From an uncultured Collinsella sp. (lineage in GTDB: Bacteria > Actinomycetota > Coriobacteriia > Coriobacteriales > Coriobacteriaceae): a DNA stretch of 9,965 nt. Of this stretch, positions 1-7,137 are shown piece after piece. Below the pieces are notes generated by a model. That model did no database searches, was not told the origin of the DNA, and saw only the letters and a list, made by a program, of their open reading frames with translations. The stretch spans positions 1-9,965 of the forward strand of contig CABRFW010000047.1 of assembly GCA_902470265.1 (NCBI GenBank). Reading direction: 5' to 3'. The translations under genes were made by a program, and so were the position numbers. Position 1 is the stretch's first letter. Every line of letters begins with the position of its first letter.

Positions 1-33
1 CTCGGGGAGCGCGTTTCGAGGCTCGAAGGACAC

Positions 34-69
34 AAAACGGGGGCGCAGGTTGTCCTGCGCCCCCGTTTT
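34..69. terminator. Bidirectional intrinsic terminator after the ABC exporter operon
   Basis: A 16-bp perfect inverted repeat (34-49 with 54-69) encloses a 4-nt loop. The core is G+C-rich and each outer end is AAAA or TTTT, so either strand reads as a G/C stem ending in a U-run. It lies about 30 bp past the stop of the minus-strand ABC exporter, so it most likely ends that operon. Its symmetry means it could also stop transcription arriving from a gene to the left of the window, which cannot be seen here. Confidence 0.9.
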
Positions 70-99
70 CTGGGCATTGCGGTTGTTTGCCGCCGGTTT

Positions 100-1956
100 T
101 TACGCCGCCTCGTCGAACTGCGAGTTGTACAGATCGGTGTAGAAGCCGCCCTGGGCGAGCAACTCGTCGTGCGTGCCCTTCTCGACGATATCGCCGTCGC
201 GAATTACCAAGATCACGTCGGCGTTGCGGATCGTGGACAGGCGGTGCGCGATAACAAAGCTGGTACGGCCCTGCATCAGCGCATCCATGGCACGCTGAAT
301 AAGCTCCTCGGTACGAGTGTCAACGTTGGAGGTCGCCTCGTCCAAAATCAGCGCCGGACGGTCGGCCAAAATGGCACGGGCGATGGTCACGAGCTGGCGC
401 TGACCCTGCGACAGGTTAGTGCCCTCCTCGTTGATCATAAAGTCGTAGCCGCCGGCGAGCGTATGGATAAAGTGGTCGCAGCGTGCGGCACGTGCAGCGG
501 CTTCGACCTCGGCATCGCTCGCATCGGGGCGTCCGTAGCGGATGTTCTCGCGGATGGTACCGTTAAACAGCCAGGTGTCCTGCAGCACCATGGCAAACTC
601 GCCGCGCAGCGCCGCGCGGTCCCAGTCGCGCACGTCGACGCCCTCGACGCGCAGCGAACCGCCGTCCACGTCGTAAAAGCGCTGCAGCAGCTTAATGAGC
701 GTGGTCTTGCCGGCGCCGGTGGGGCCGACGATGGCGATGGTCTGGCCGGGCTGCGCCTCGCAGCTAAAGTCGTGGATGATGGTCTTGTCGGGCGTATAGC
801 CAAACTTCACATGGTCAAACTCCACGTGGCCGGGGCGCTTCTCAGGGATCTGCGCGTCGGCCTTCTGCTCCTCCTCGGGTGCGGCCAAAAACTCAAACAC
901 ACGCTCGGTGGCAGCTGCCATCGACTGCATCGTGTTGCTCACGTTGCCCAGCTGCTGCACGGGTTGCGTAAAGTTGCGAACGTACTGGATAAAGCTCTGG
1001 ATGTCGCCGGGCGTGGCATTGCCGGTCAGCGCGAGCTGCGCGCCCACCACGACGACGCCCACGTAGCCCATGTTGCCCACCAAGCTCATAAGCGGCATCA
1101 TCAGGCCCGACAGGAACTGCGAGCGCCAGCCACTAATAAAGAGGCGGTCGTTTTGACGGTCGAACTCTTCAATCGAGGCCTCGGCGCGGTCGAACACCTG
1201 AATGACGTTCTGGCCGGCAAAGTCCTCCTCGATAATGCCGTTGACGGCGCCCAGAACCTGCTGCTGCTCGCGGAAGTACGGCTGCGAGAAGTGAATCATC
1301 ACCATCAAGATAATCGCGGCGGCCGGCAGCGTGAGCACGGTGACGCCGGTGAGCGGCAGGCTGATCGAAAGCATCATGACGAGCACGCCGATAATCTGCG
1401 TGACGGACGTAATAAGCTGCGTCACGCTCTGGTTGAGCGACTGGCCGAGTGTATCGACGTCGTTGGTGATGCGGCTGAGCACGTCGCCCTTGCTGTGACC
1501 GTTGAAGTAGCTCATCGGCACGACGGCGATCTTGGCGGCGATCTCCTTGCGCATGCGGTAGCAGATCTTTTGCGTGACGCCGGTCATGAGCCAGCCCTGG
1601 ACCAGGCTGCAGACAGAGCTCGCCAGATACAGGCAGAGCAAAAAGCCGAGCGTCTTGGCGATCCAGTCAAAGTCAACGTCGCCGGTGCCGTTGACCTTGG
1701 CGACCAGGCCCTCGAACAGCTTGGTCGTAACCTGACCGAGCACCTTGGGTCCCACAATATTAAAGATGACCGAGCACACGGCAAAGGCGACGGCGGCAAA
1801 CACGGCAATCTTGTGCTGGCCGATATAGCCGAGCAGCTGCCTCATGGTGCCCTTAAAGTCCTTGGCCTTTTCGCCGCGACGCATGCCGCCCATGCGGCCC
1901 ATGGGTCCACGCTGACGGGTGGGCTTGGGAATTTGGGTCTTGGTCTCGTCTGCCAT
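100..1956 (-). CDS. ABC exporter half-transporter, catalytic-site subunit (618 aa)
   Basis: This is a half-size ABC exporter with a membrane domain at about residues 40-345 and a nucleotide-binding domain at about 376-612. Visible motifs are Walker A GPTGAGKTT (411-419), Q-loop Q459, signature LSQGQ (515-519, departing from LSGGQ), Walker B ending in D539 and catalytic E540, and switch H571. The N-terminus is Met/Gly/Arg-rich (about 18-30) and probably cytosolic. The ATG overlaps the TAA of the upstream ABC gene (TAATG), and the two proteins most likely form a heterodimer exporting drugs, lipids or peptides. It contributes the intact catalytic Glu and His while its altered signature faces the partner's degenerate site. 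Family is clear; substrate cannot be read from sequence. Confidence 0.95.
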   Translation of the reverse strand: MADETKTQIPKPTRQRGPMGRMGGMRRGEKAKDFKGTMRQLLGYIGQHKIAVFAAVAFAVCSVIFNIVGPKVLGQVTTKLFEGLVAKVNGTGDVDFDWIAKTLGFLLCLYLASSVCSLVQGWLMTGVTQKICYRMRKEIAAKIAVVPMSYFNGHSKGDVLSRITNDVDTLGQSLNQSVTQLITSVTQIIGVLVMMLSISLPLTGVTVLTLPAAAIILMVMIHFSQPYFREQQQVLGAVNGIIEEDFAGQNVIQVFDRAEASIEEFDRQNDRLFISGWRSQFLSGLMMPLMSLVGNMGYVGVVVVGAQLALTGNATPGDIQSFIQYVRNFTQPVQQLGNVSNTMQSMAAATERVFEFLAAPEEEQKADAQIPEKRPGHVEFDHVKFGYTPDKTIIHDFSCEAQPGQTIAIVGPTGAGKTTLIKLLQRFYDVDGGSLRVEGVDVRDWDRAALRGEFAMVLQDTWLFNGTIRENIRYGRPDASDAEVEAAARAARCDHFIHTLAGGYDFMINEEGTNLSQGQRQLVTIARAILADRPALILDEATSNVDTRTEELIQRAMDALMQGRTSFVIAHRLSTIRNADVILVIRDGDIVEKGTHDELLAQGGFYTDLYNSQFDEAA

Positions 1957-4322
1957 TAGCGCTCGCCTCCTTCCATGACGGCTGCAATTTCTTCTTGGGT
2001 AAGCCCCAGCTCCTCGGCGGAAAGCTGCGACTGTGCGATCTCCAGGTACGCCGGGCAGCTGCGCAGCAGCTCCTCGTGCGTACCGGTGCCCACCACGTGG
2101 CCGTCGTCGAGCACGATGATCTGGTCGGCGTGCATGATGGTCGCGATGCGCTGGGCCACGACCACGAGCGCGGCGTCGGTAACGTTTTTGGCAAGCTCTT
2201 CGCGCAGGTGAGCGTCGGTCTTGTAGTCGAGGGCGCTAAACGAATCATCGAAAACCACGACCTCGGGCTTTTTGGCCAACGCGCGGGCGATGGCCAGGCG
2301 CTGGCGCTGACCACCCGAAACATTGGAGCCGCCCTGGCTGATGGGGGAGTCGTAGCCGCCCTCGCGCTCGGCGATAAAGTCCTCGGCCTGTGAGATGCGC
2401 GCGGCTTGGCGCATGTCATCATCGCTTACCATGTCGCCGGCAAACTTGAGGTTGCTCTCGACGGTACCCGAGAACAGACGACCCTGCTGCGGAATATAAC
2501 CGATGCGGCGGCGCAGCTCAGAGAGGGTCATGTCGCGCACGTCGATGCCGTCGAGCGAAATGCTGCCGCCCGTGACGTCGTACAGGCGCGGAATCAACTG
2601 TACAAGCGTGGACTTGCCCGAGCCCGTGGAGCCAATAATGCCGAGCATCTGACCGGCATGCGTGGTGAAGTTCACGCCGCTGATGACGTCGGCGCGGGCA
2701 TCGGGATACTGGAAGCTCACGTCACGGAAGGTGAGCTCGCCGCGCGGCGCGCTGGCAGCGGGCAGTTTGGGCGAGGCGGGGTCGTTGATGCTCGTGGGGC
2801 AGGTGATGACCTCTTCCACGCGCTCGGCTGCGACCTCGGCGCGGGGCAGGATGACCGAAACCATGGTGAGGATCATAAACGCCATGACGATCTGCATGGT
2901 GTAGGAGATAAACGCCATCATGTTGCCGACCTGCATCACGCCGTCGGACACGCCCTGCGCGCCAAACCAGACAATAAGCACGGTGATGCAGTTCATGACG
3001 AGCATCATGAGCGGCATCATAAAGCTCATGGCGCGATTGGTGTAGAGCTGCGTGGTCATCAGGTCGAGCGAAGCCTTGTCAAAACGCTCGAGCTCATGCT
3101 CCTCGCGGTTGAACGAGCGGATGGGCATAAGGCCGTCGAGCAGCTCGCGGGCGGTAAGGTTCACGCGGTCCACAAAGCTCTGCATCTTTTTGAACTTGGG
3201 CATGGTGAGGCCCATGAGCACGCCGACGACGGCCGAGACCGCGATGATGGCCACGGCGATGGTCCACTCTAGGCCGGTATGGTTGGCCAGGACGCGCATG
3301 ACGGCGACGATGCCCATGACGGGGGCCATCAGACACATGCGGATAAACAGGGTTGCGGCCATCTGGATCTGCTGAATGTCGTTGGTGCAGCGGGTGATGA
3401 GCGAGGCCTGGCTAAACTTGCCCACCTCGGCCGGCGAGAAGTGCATAACCTTGTTGAAGGTCTCGCGGCGCAGGTCGCGGGCGATGGAGCAGGCGGTGCG
3501 CGAGGCCACGGCACCGGTCAGGATGGTGGCGACGAGCGAGATCAGGCACAGACCAAACATCGTGGTCGCCATGCGGCCCAGGTAGGCGTTCTGCACGTCG
3601 GCGGGGTCGATGCCCTGCGCCTTGTACTCGTCTTGCACATAGCTCACGGCGCGTTGGGTCACGATGGAGCCCGACATGGAGCCCATTTTGTCCGCCATAT
3701 CGTTGGCGCCCTCGACGAGCTTGCTTTGGTCTACCAGACCGCCCTTGACACCTAGGCGCATACTCTTCATGGTGATCTTGCCGCCGTCGGCATCAATCTG
3801 CTTTTGCATGCTCTGCGCCGCTGCGGCCTTCTGCTGCATCTCGGCGAGTTGCTCGGGCGTCATCGCCGCCGTCTGCTCGGGCGTGGGCATGGCCTGGGCG
3901 CCGCTGTTGTCTTTTTCACCGGACGTGCCCATCATGTCGCCCATGGAGTTGGCGTCAATACCCTGGTTGAACGAAAGGACGACAGTCTCGGGCAGACTCA
4001 TGATGTCGGCAATCTTGCCGCCGTCGGCGCGCTCCTCCTCGGTGCCCTTGTACGTTCGAATGCCGTTATTGTCCGCCTTGCTAAACACGGCCTCCACAGA
4101 CTTGGCGTCTTTGGTGCTCATAAAGAGTTCGAGGTCGTCGAGCGATTCGGCACGGATGGTGTCGGGCACGGGCGACGCGATGCCGCCTTGCTGCACACCC
4201 ACGTCGACGATGTCGCTCATATAGGTAGGCAGCGCCAGATCGGCGTTGCAGCTGATTACGATAAGTACGATAGCTGCGAACAGTGCCAGGATATGTTTTT
4301 TAAAGAGCTTGAGAATCCTCAC
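1956..4322 (-). CDS. ABC exporter half-transporter, degenerate-site subunit with large TM1-TM2 insert (788 aa)
   Basis: This is the partner half-transporter. TM1 is at about residues 9-28, then a ~200-residue soluble insert (about 40-245), TM2 near 251-272, further membrane helices to about 492, and a nucleotide-binding domain at about 528-765. Motifs are Walker A GSTGSGKST (564-572), Q612, canonical signature VSGGQ (668-672), and Walker B ending FDD, so D693 replaces the catalytic Glu. Q724 replaces the switch His. These changes are typical of the non-hydrolysing half of heterodimeric exporters. I chose the GTG at 4322: it follows AAAGGAGA with 9-nt spacing and overlaps the marR TGA as GTGA. 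The frame stays open upstream to 4541, but that part is antisense-like text inside marR. Export substrate is unknown. Confidence 0.93.
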   Translation of the reverse strand: MRILKLFKKHILALFAAIVLIVISCNADLALPTYMSDIVDVGVQQGGIASPVPDTIRAESLDDLELFMSTKDAKSVEAVFSKADNNGIRTYKGTEEERADGGKIADIMSLPETVVLSFNQGIDANSMGDMMGTSGEKDNSGAQAMPTPEQTAAMTPEQLAEMQQKAAAAQSMQKQIDADGGKITMKSMRLGVKGGLVDQSKLVEGANDMADKMGSMSGSIVTQRAVSYVQDEYKAQGIDPADVQNAYLGRMATTMFGLCLISLVATILTGAVASRTACSIARDLRRETFNKVMHFSPAEVGKFSQASLITRCTNDIQQIQMAATLFIRMCLMAPVMGIVAVMRVLANHTGLEWTIAVAIIAVSAVVGVLMGLTMPKFKKMQSFVDRVNLTARELLDGLMPIRSFNREEHELERFDKASLDLMTTQLYTNRAMSFMMPLMMLVMNCITVLIVWFGAQGVSDGVMQVGNMMAFISYTMQIVMAFMILTMVSVILPRAEVAAERVEEVITCPTSINDPASPKLPAASAPRGELTFRDVSFQYPDARADVISGVNFTTHAGQMLGIIGSTGSGKSTLVQLIPRLYDVTGGSISLDGIDVRDMTLSELRRRIGYIPQQGRLFSGTVESNLKFAGDMVSDDDMRQAARISQAEDFIAEREGGYDSPISQGGSNVSGGQRQRLAIARALAKKPEVVVFDDSFSALDYKTDAHLREELAKNVTDAALVVVAQRIATIMHADQIIVLDDGHVVGTGTHEELLRSCPAYLEIAQSQLSAEELGLTQEEIAAVMEGGER
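1966..1972 (-). promoter_or_regulatory. Shine-Dalgarno embedded in the end of the upstream ABC gene
   Basis: AAGGAGG on the minus strand sits 9 nt before the ATG at 1956. It lies inside the codons for the last residues (MEGGER) of the upstream exporter, so the C-terminus of one subunit encodes the ribosome site of the next. With the TAATG junction this supports translational coupling and matched synthesis of the two subunits. Confidence 0.8.
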
Positions 4323-4768
4323 TCGGCATCTCTCCTTTCTTGATTGCGGTCGATAATTTCGTTGGCACGTCTTAGAAGGCGCACCATCTCCTGGGTATCT
4401 GTTTCGCCGAGCTGCTCGAGGAAGGCCGCGGTGCGGTCCTCGAATTCCCGGCGTTTGATTTCGATGACCTGGAATCCCTTGTCGGTCACCGTGACGTGTA
4501 CGCGACGACGGTCGGTCTTTGAGTGCTCGCGCTCGACCCAACCCTTGGCCTCGAGGGCGCGCAGGATATTGGCGATACGGGCGCTCGAGACCCAGGCACG
4601 ATCGGCGAGTTCGCTCGGCGTGAGCGAGCCGCCGGCGCGCATGAGGGCGCGCATGACGGCCATCTCGCCACCCAGAGCCTGGTCGGCAAAGCGCGAAACG
4701 CGCTGGTGCATGCTGCCAAACTCGGTAAAGAGCTGACGCCCAAGCTCATGGAAATCGGTATCTTCCAC
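4319..4768 (-). CDS. MarR-family transcriptional regulator (149 aa)
   Basis: A small winged-helix regulator of typical MarR length. The helix-turn-helix lies at about residues 49-80 (LTPSELADRAWVSSARIANI, then LRALEAKGWVER). The wing at about 81-98 carries the characteristic Asp-Arg-Arg (86-88) and ends in TVTDKG. Flanking helices at the N- and C-termini would form the dimer interface. The start is a GTG at 4768, preceded by AGGGG at 6-nt spacing; no better in-frame start is visible. It is first in the operon and overlaps the exporter gene by 4 bp, the common arrangement in which a MarR repressor controls itself and an efflux pump and is released by a pump substrate. A large inverted repeat over its start codon fits self-control. 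The ligand is unknown. Confidence 0.92.
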   Translation of the reverse strand: MEDTDFHELGRQLFTEFGSMHQRVSRFADQALGGEMAVMRALMRAGGSLTPSELADRAWVSSARIANILRALEAKGWVEREHSKTDRRRVHVTVTDKGFQVIEIKRREFEDRTAAFLEQLGETDTQEMVRLLRRANEIIDRNQERRDAE

Positions 4769-4808
4769 CGAAAACCCCTAACACTAGAAACTATTTTCGG
4801 TGAAAGAT
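4760..4808. promoter_or_regulatory. Inverted repeat over the marR start: operator or translation-control hairpin
   Basis: Arms 4760-4774 and 4794-4808 match at 14 of 15 positions, with a 19-bp spacer. In the marR transcript the one mismatch becomes a G-U pair, so all 15 positions could pair. The left arm covers the marR GTG (4766-4768), and the AGGGG ribosome site falls in the loop beside the stem. With a 3-nt gap the similarity extends outward (CGGTATC at 4756-4762 against GATACCC at 4809-4815). Arm-to-arm spacing is about 34 bp, roughly three helical turns, which would put two repressor half-sites on one face. DNA operator and RNA hairpin are both possible. Confidence 0.6.
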
Positions 4809-4841
4809 GATACCCGCGTATTCGGGTCTCATGCAGTGGGC

Positions 4842-4847
4842 AATATA
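4842..4847 (-). promoter_or_regulatory. Possible -10 box for the marR-exporter operon
   Basis: TATATT on the minus strand is the best -10 match upstream of marR. The matching -35 zone is only a T-run (minus-strand complement of 4865-4870), so the call is weak. A start near 4835 would give a leader of about 67 nt that contains the whole inverted repeat over the marR start. Confidence 0.3.
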
Positions 4848-4878
4848 AAGAGCGCATAAAGAGTAAAAAATTCAATCG

Positions 4879-4892
4879 CTGAAGCGTTTCAA
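4879..4892. promoter_or_regulatory. CG-centred palindrome resembling a LacI/GalR-family operator
   Basis: The 14-mer CTGAAGCGTTTCAA is symmetric around a central CG as TGAA-n-CG-n-TTCA, the general form of LacI/GalR-family operators. It ends 5 nt before TATTAT (4898-4903), a possible -10 for the rightward SDR gene, where a repressor would block transcription. No -35 box is clear. No LacI-type gene is in the window, so the regulator would have to be encoded elsewhere. Confidence 0.35.
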
Positions 4893-4970
4893 AGAACTAT
4901 TATGCCCGCGGTTAGGCGAGGGGTTGTCACCACCATGACGACTGGGACTCATTTATCGCCACGTGCGATG

Positions 4971-5014
4971 CTCCAACTTCCCGCAAGGAGACACCTGAAT
5001 CAAGGGGGTTGGAG
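4971..5014 (+). promoter_or_regulatory. Leader hairpin that could mask the SDR ribosome site
   Basis: CTCCAAC (4971-4977) is the exact complement of GTTGGAG (5008-5014), just before the ATG at 5017. CCC (4980-4982) can extend the pairing to the G-run at 5004-5007 after a 2-nt bulge. The 3' arm holds the purine-rich sequence that must serve as ribosome site, and the loop holds another AAGGAG (4985-4990) with no start codon behind it. This could hold SDR translation down, but no ligand or factor is implied. Confidence 0.4.
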
Positions 5015-5016
5015 TC

Positions 5017-5766
5017 ATGGCATTTGACTTCACGGGCAAAACCGCGATCGTTACCGGCGGCACTCAGGGCATTGGCCTCGAGATTGCCAAGGGCATCGTT
5101 GCGGGCGGTGGACACGTCGCGCTCATCGCAAGGAACGCTGCTAAGGGCGAGGCCGCGGTGGCCGAGCTTGGCGAGGGCAACAAGTTCTATCAGCTCGATG
5201 TCGCCGATGCACCCAAGGCGCGCGAGACCGTCGAGCAGATTTTTACGGACCTGCCGCAAACCAACATCCTGATCAACTGCGCTGGCGTCATCAGCACCAA
5301 GAAGTTCGACGAGATCGATGACACCGAGTGGCGTCGCACCATCGACATCAACCTCAACGGTACCTTCACTATGATGAACGCCGTGTACCCGCACTTTAAG
5401 GCGGCCCATGCCGGCACTATCGTCAACGTGAGCTCTGTCGCTGGCAAGATCGGTGGCGGCCTGCTCGGCACCGCGGCCTACGCGAGCTCTAAGGCCGGTG
5501 TCAACGGCCTGACCAAGGCAGTCGCCAAGGAAGGCGGCAAGTTTGGCGTCCGCTGTAACGCCGTGTGCCCGTCGCTCACGTTGACCGATATGACCTCGAT
5601 TCTCTCTGACGAGAACTCTCAGCGTATCATCAACGGTATTCCTCTGGGCCGCGCCGCCCAGGCCAGCGAGCCTGCGCAGATGGTGCTGTTCTTCGCTTCC
5701 GACCTCGCCAGCTTCGTGAACGGCGAGATCGGTGACTGCGACGGTGGCATCGTTCTGGACGGGTAA
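5017..5766 (+). CDS. SDR-family NAD(P)-dependent oxidoreductase (249 aa)
   Basis: This is a classical short-chain dehydrogenase/reductase of usual length. The Rossmann cofactor loop is TGGTQGIG (residues 13-20), and R39 after the second strand suggests NADP(H) rather than NAD(H). NCAG (87-90) stands in for NNAG. The catalytic set is N112, S140, Y155 and K159 (YASSK). The usual P-G after the sixth strand reads P185-S186, a small departure. The C-terminal DGG motif is at 242-244. It resembles FabG-like and sugar-acid dehydrogenases. The adjacent KdgT-type permease makes a sugar-acid role plausible (for example the KduD step of 2-keto-3-deoxygluconate metabolism), but overall likeness to KduD is not strong enough to name it. 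Soluble, cytosolic. The ATG follows a G-run (5004-5008) at about 8 nt. Confidence 0.9.
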   Translation: MAFDFTGKTAIVTGGTQGIGLEIAKGIVAGGGHVALIARNAAKGEAAVAELGEGNKFYQLDVADAPKARETVEQIFTDLPQTNILINCAGVISTKKFDEIDDTEWRRTIDINLNGTFTMMNAVYPHFKAAHAGTIVNVSSVAGKIGGGLLGTAAYASSKAGVNGLTKAVAKEGGKFGVRCNAVCPSLTLTDMTSILSDENSQRIINGIPLGRAAQASEPAQMVLFFASDLASFVNGEIGDCDGGIVLDG

Positions 5767-5785
5767 TACTCCGCGACGATTATTC

Positions 5786-5817
5786 GGCGACGGCTCCTGC
5801 GACTCGGGACCGTCGCC
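5786..5817 (+). terminator. Hairpin after the SDR gene, weak terminator or attenuator
   Basis: GGCGACGG (5786-5793) pairs perfectly with CCGTCGCC (5810-5817). A few inner pairs are possible in the 16-nt loop. TTCTTTCT follows, a broken U-tract. It may partly stop transcription between the SDR gene and the permease, lowering permease expression, or separate the two units. Confidence 0.55.
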
Positions 5818-5834
5818 TTCTTTCTGATATAGGC

Positions 5835-5857
5835 GCATGCGGCTACGATTCGCATGC
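5835..5857. promoter_or_regulatory. 7-bp inverted repeat just before the permease ribosome site
   Basis: GCATGCG (5835-5841) and CGCATGC (5851-5857) are perfect complements around a 9-nt spacer. The repeat ends 7 nt before the GGAG of the permease gene. It could be an operator or a leader hairpin; no clear promoter was found beside it. Confidence 0.35.
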
Positions 5858-5864
5858 ATCCAAA

Positions 5865-5868
5865 GGAG
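5865..5868 (+). promoter_or_regulatory. Ribosome site that sets the permease start
   Basis: AAAGGAG ends at 5868, 6 nt before the ATG at 5875. An in-frame ATG at 5854 lies upstream of this site and has no ribosome site of its own, so 5875 is taken as the start. Confidence 0.85.
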
Positions 5869-5874
5869 ATATAT

Positions 5875-6894
5875 ATGAGTGAATCGACTGCGGTGGAGGC
5901 GCCGGCGGCAAAGGAGCCGTTCTTTAAGATGTCCTCCATCCCGGGCGCCAATATCTTGGTGCCGCTTCTGTTGGGCTGTCTGCTCAACACGCTATTCCCC
6001 GACCTGTTCAAAACGCTCGGCAGCTTTACGCTTGGCATGACCCAGCAGGGCGCTGGCCCGCTCGTGGGCGCTTTTTTGCTCATCGTCGGTACGACGATTT
6101 CGTTTAAGAGCGCTCCTGCCGCCGCTGCCCGCGGCGCCATCATCATCGCCGTCAAGCAGATCGTGGTCGTTGCCATGTCGCTGCTCATCCTTTATGTGTT
6201 CAACGACAACCTGTTTGGCATCTCTGCCATGGTGATGCTGGCGGCTTGCACCGGCGCCAACAACGCTATGTACGCTGGGCTGATGGGTACCATGGGCAAC
6301 GAGGCTGAGCGTGGCGCTGTCGCCATCACCACGCTGGTTGTCGGCCCTCCGGTCACGATGATCGTGCTCGGCGCTGCCGGCCAGGCCCCGATCGGCTGGT
6401 CGCTCGTGGGCGCCATTCTGCCGATCGTCGTCGGCATTATTCTGGGTAACCTGTTCCCCAGCTTTAAGAAGATGATGGCACCGGCACTTTCCGCCATCAT
6501 CGTGCTCGTCTTCTTTGCCATGGGCTCGACCATGACTTTTGGCCAGCTTATCAACGGCGGTCTTCCCGGCATCCTGCTCGGCGTGATCTGCTCGGTGATC
6601 TTTGCAATTCCCGTCATCGCGGTCGATAAGCTCACGGGTGGTACGGGTGTCGCAGGTGCGGCCATTTCGAGCTGCGCCGGAGCCAATGTGGCCACGCCTG
6701 CTGCCATGGCAAGCGTCAACGGGGCCATGTACGGCGGTGCGGTGCTCGCGACGGCTACGGCACAGGTTGCTGCCTGCGCAATCGTTACGGCTATTTTGAC
6801 CCCGCTGGTCACCAGCTGGTGCTACAAGCATTTTGAGGGCCAGGGCAACGGCGATAGCAAGGCAACGGCCGACAAGGCCGCCGCAGCCGCCTAA
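5875..6894 (+). CDS. 2-keto-3-deoxygluconate permease, KdgT family (339 aa)
   Basis: This is an integral membrane carrier of the KdgT family, which in enterobacteria imports 2-keto-3-deoxygluconate with protons. Hallmarks recalled from E. coli KdgT (about 327 aa) appear in order: IPGANILVPLLLG (22-34), GSFTLGM (49-55), GPPVTMIVLGAAG (157-169), GAILPIVVGIILGNLFP (179-195), AMGSTM (215-220), GLPGILLGV (229-237), DKLTGGTGVAG (251-261) and SSCAGANVATP (265-275). Most of the chain is hydrophobic, consistent with about ten membrane spans. The Ala/Lys-rich tail (about 321-339) is poorly conserved. It lies 108 bp after the SDR gene on the same strand, so the pair probably serves one sugar-acid pathway. 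Exact substrate among KDG and related keto-acids is inferred from family only. Confidence 0.9.
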   Translation: MSESTAVEAPAAKEPFFKMSSIPGANILVPLLLGCLLNTLFPDLFKTLGSFTLGMTQQGAGPLVGAFLLIVGTTISFKSAPAAAARGAIIIAVKQIVVVAMSLLILYVFNDNLFGISAMVMLAACTGANNAMYAGLMGTMGNEAERGAVAITTLVVGPPVTMIVLGAAGQAPIGWSLVGAILPIVVGIILGNLFPSFKKMMAPALSAIIVLVFFAMGSTMTFGQLINGGLPGILLGVICSVIFAIPVIAVDKLTGGTGVAGAAISSCAGANVATPAAMASVNGAMYGGAVLATATAQVAACAIVTAILTPLVTSWCYKHFEGQGNGDSKATADKAAAAA

Positions 6895-6932
6895 TGCCAA
6901 GCGGCAATCAAAGCTAAAAACTAGCCATGCCA

Positions 6933-6966
6933 CAGGGCGGCCACGGGGGATTCCGTGGCTGCCCTG
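6933..6966 (+). terminator. Hairpin terminator after the permease gene
   Basis: A 14-bp stem (6933-6946 with 6953-6966), with one G-U pair and a 6-nt loop, begins 38 bp after the permease stop. The following CAGTTTCTGT is only mildly T-rich, so termination may be incomplete or factor-assisted. Confidence 0.6.
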
Positions 6967-7104
6967 CAGTTTCTGTAGGGTCTCTGGGACACTTTACCCT
7001 GCTAAAGCTGGCATAACAGCTAGAGCGAACGTCGTACAAAGGCAAGGAAAAATACCATACAAATCGGTGAACGGTAGTTGTTTGCACTCGCATTTCCTGC
7101 GGGT
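6967..7104. other. Intergenic stretch before the pfl promoter, no gene seen
   Basis: This is the first part of the 466-bp gap between the permease and pfl. It becomes more A+T-rich to the right. Only short inverted repeats are visible, such as AGCTG and CAGCT around 7008-7023. I see no credible coding sequence, RNA gene or mobile-element end. Confidence 0.5.
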
Positions 7105-7131
7105 TTGTAAAAAACGTCCTTATGATATAAA
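7105..7131 (+). promoter_or_regulatory. Candidate extended -10 promoter for pfl
   Basis: TTGTAA (7105-7110) lies 15 nt before TATAAA (7126-7131). That box is preceded by TG plus one base (7123-7125), giving the extended -10 pattern TGnTATAAA. The spacing is short but extended -10 promoters tolerate this. The local A-rich tract (7125-7137) is distinct from surrounding DNA. A start near 7138 implies a leader of about 220 nt. Confidence 0.5.
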
Positions 7132-7137
7132 AAAAGA

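Noticed and set aside
15..27. TTCGAG-G-CTCGAA short palindrome at the left edge
   Set aside because: Too short, with no context inside the window to give it meaning.
169..1959. 596-aa open frame on the plus strand opposite the 618-aa ABC gene
   Set aside because: Antisense shadow of a clear ABC exporter; His/Ala/Gly-rich text without motifs.
4323..4541. 73-residue N-terminal extension of the 788-aa exporter
   Set aside because: It would overlap almost half of marR, is Arg/Pro-rich and unlike an exporter. The GTG at 4322 has a good ribosome site and the GTGA overlap.
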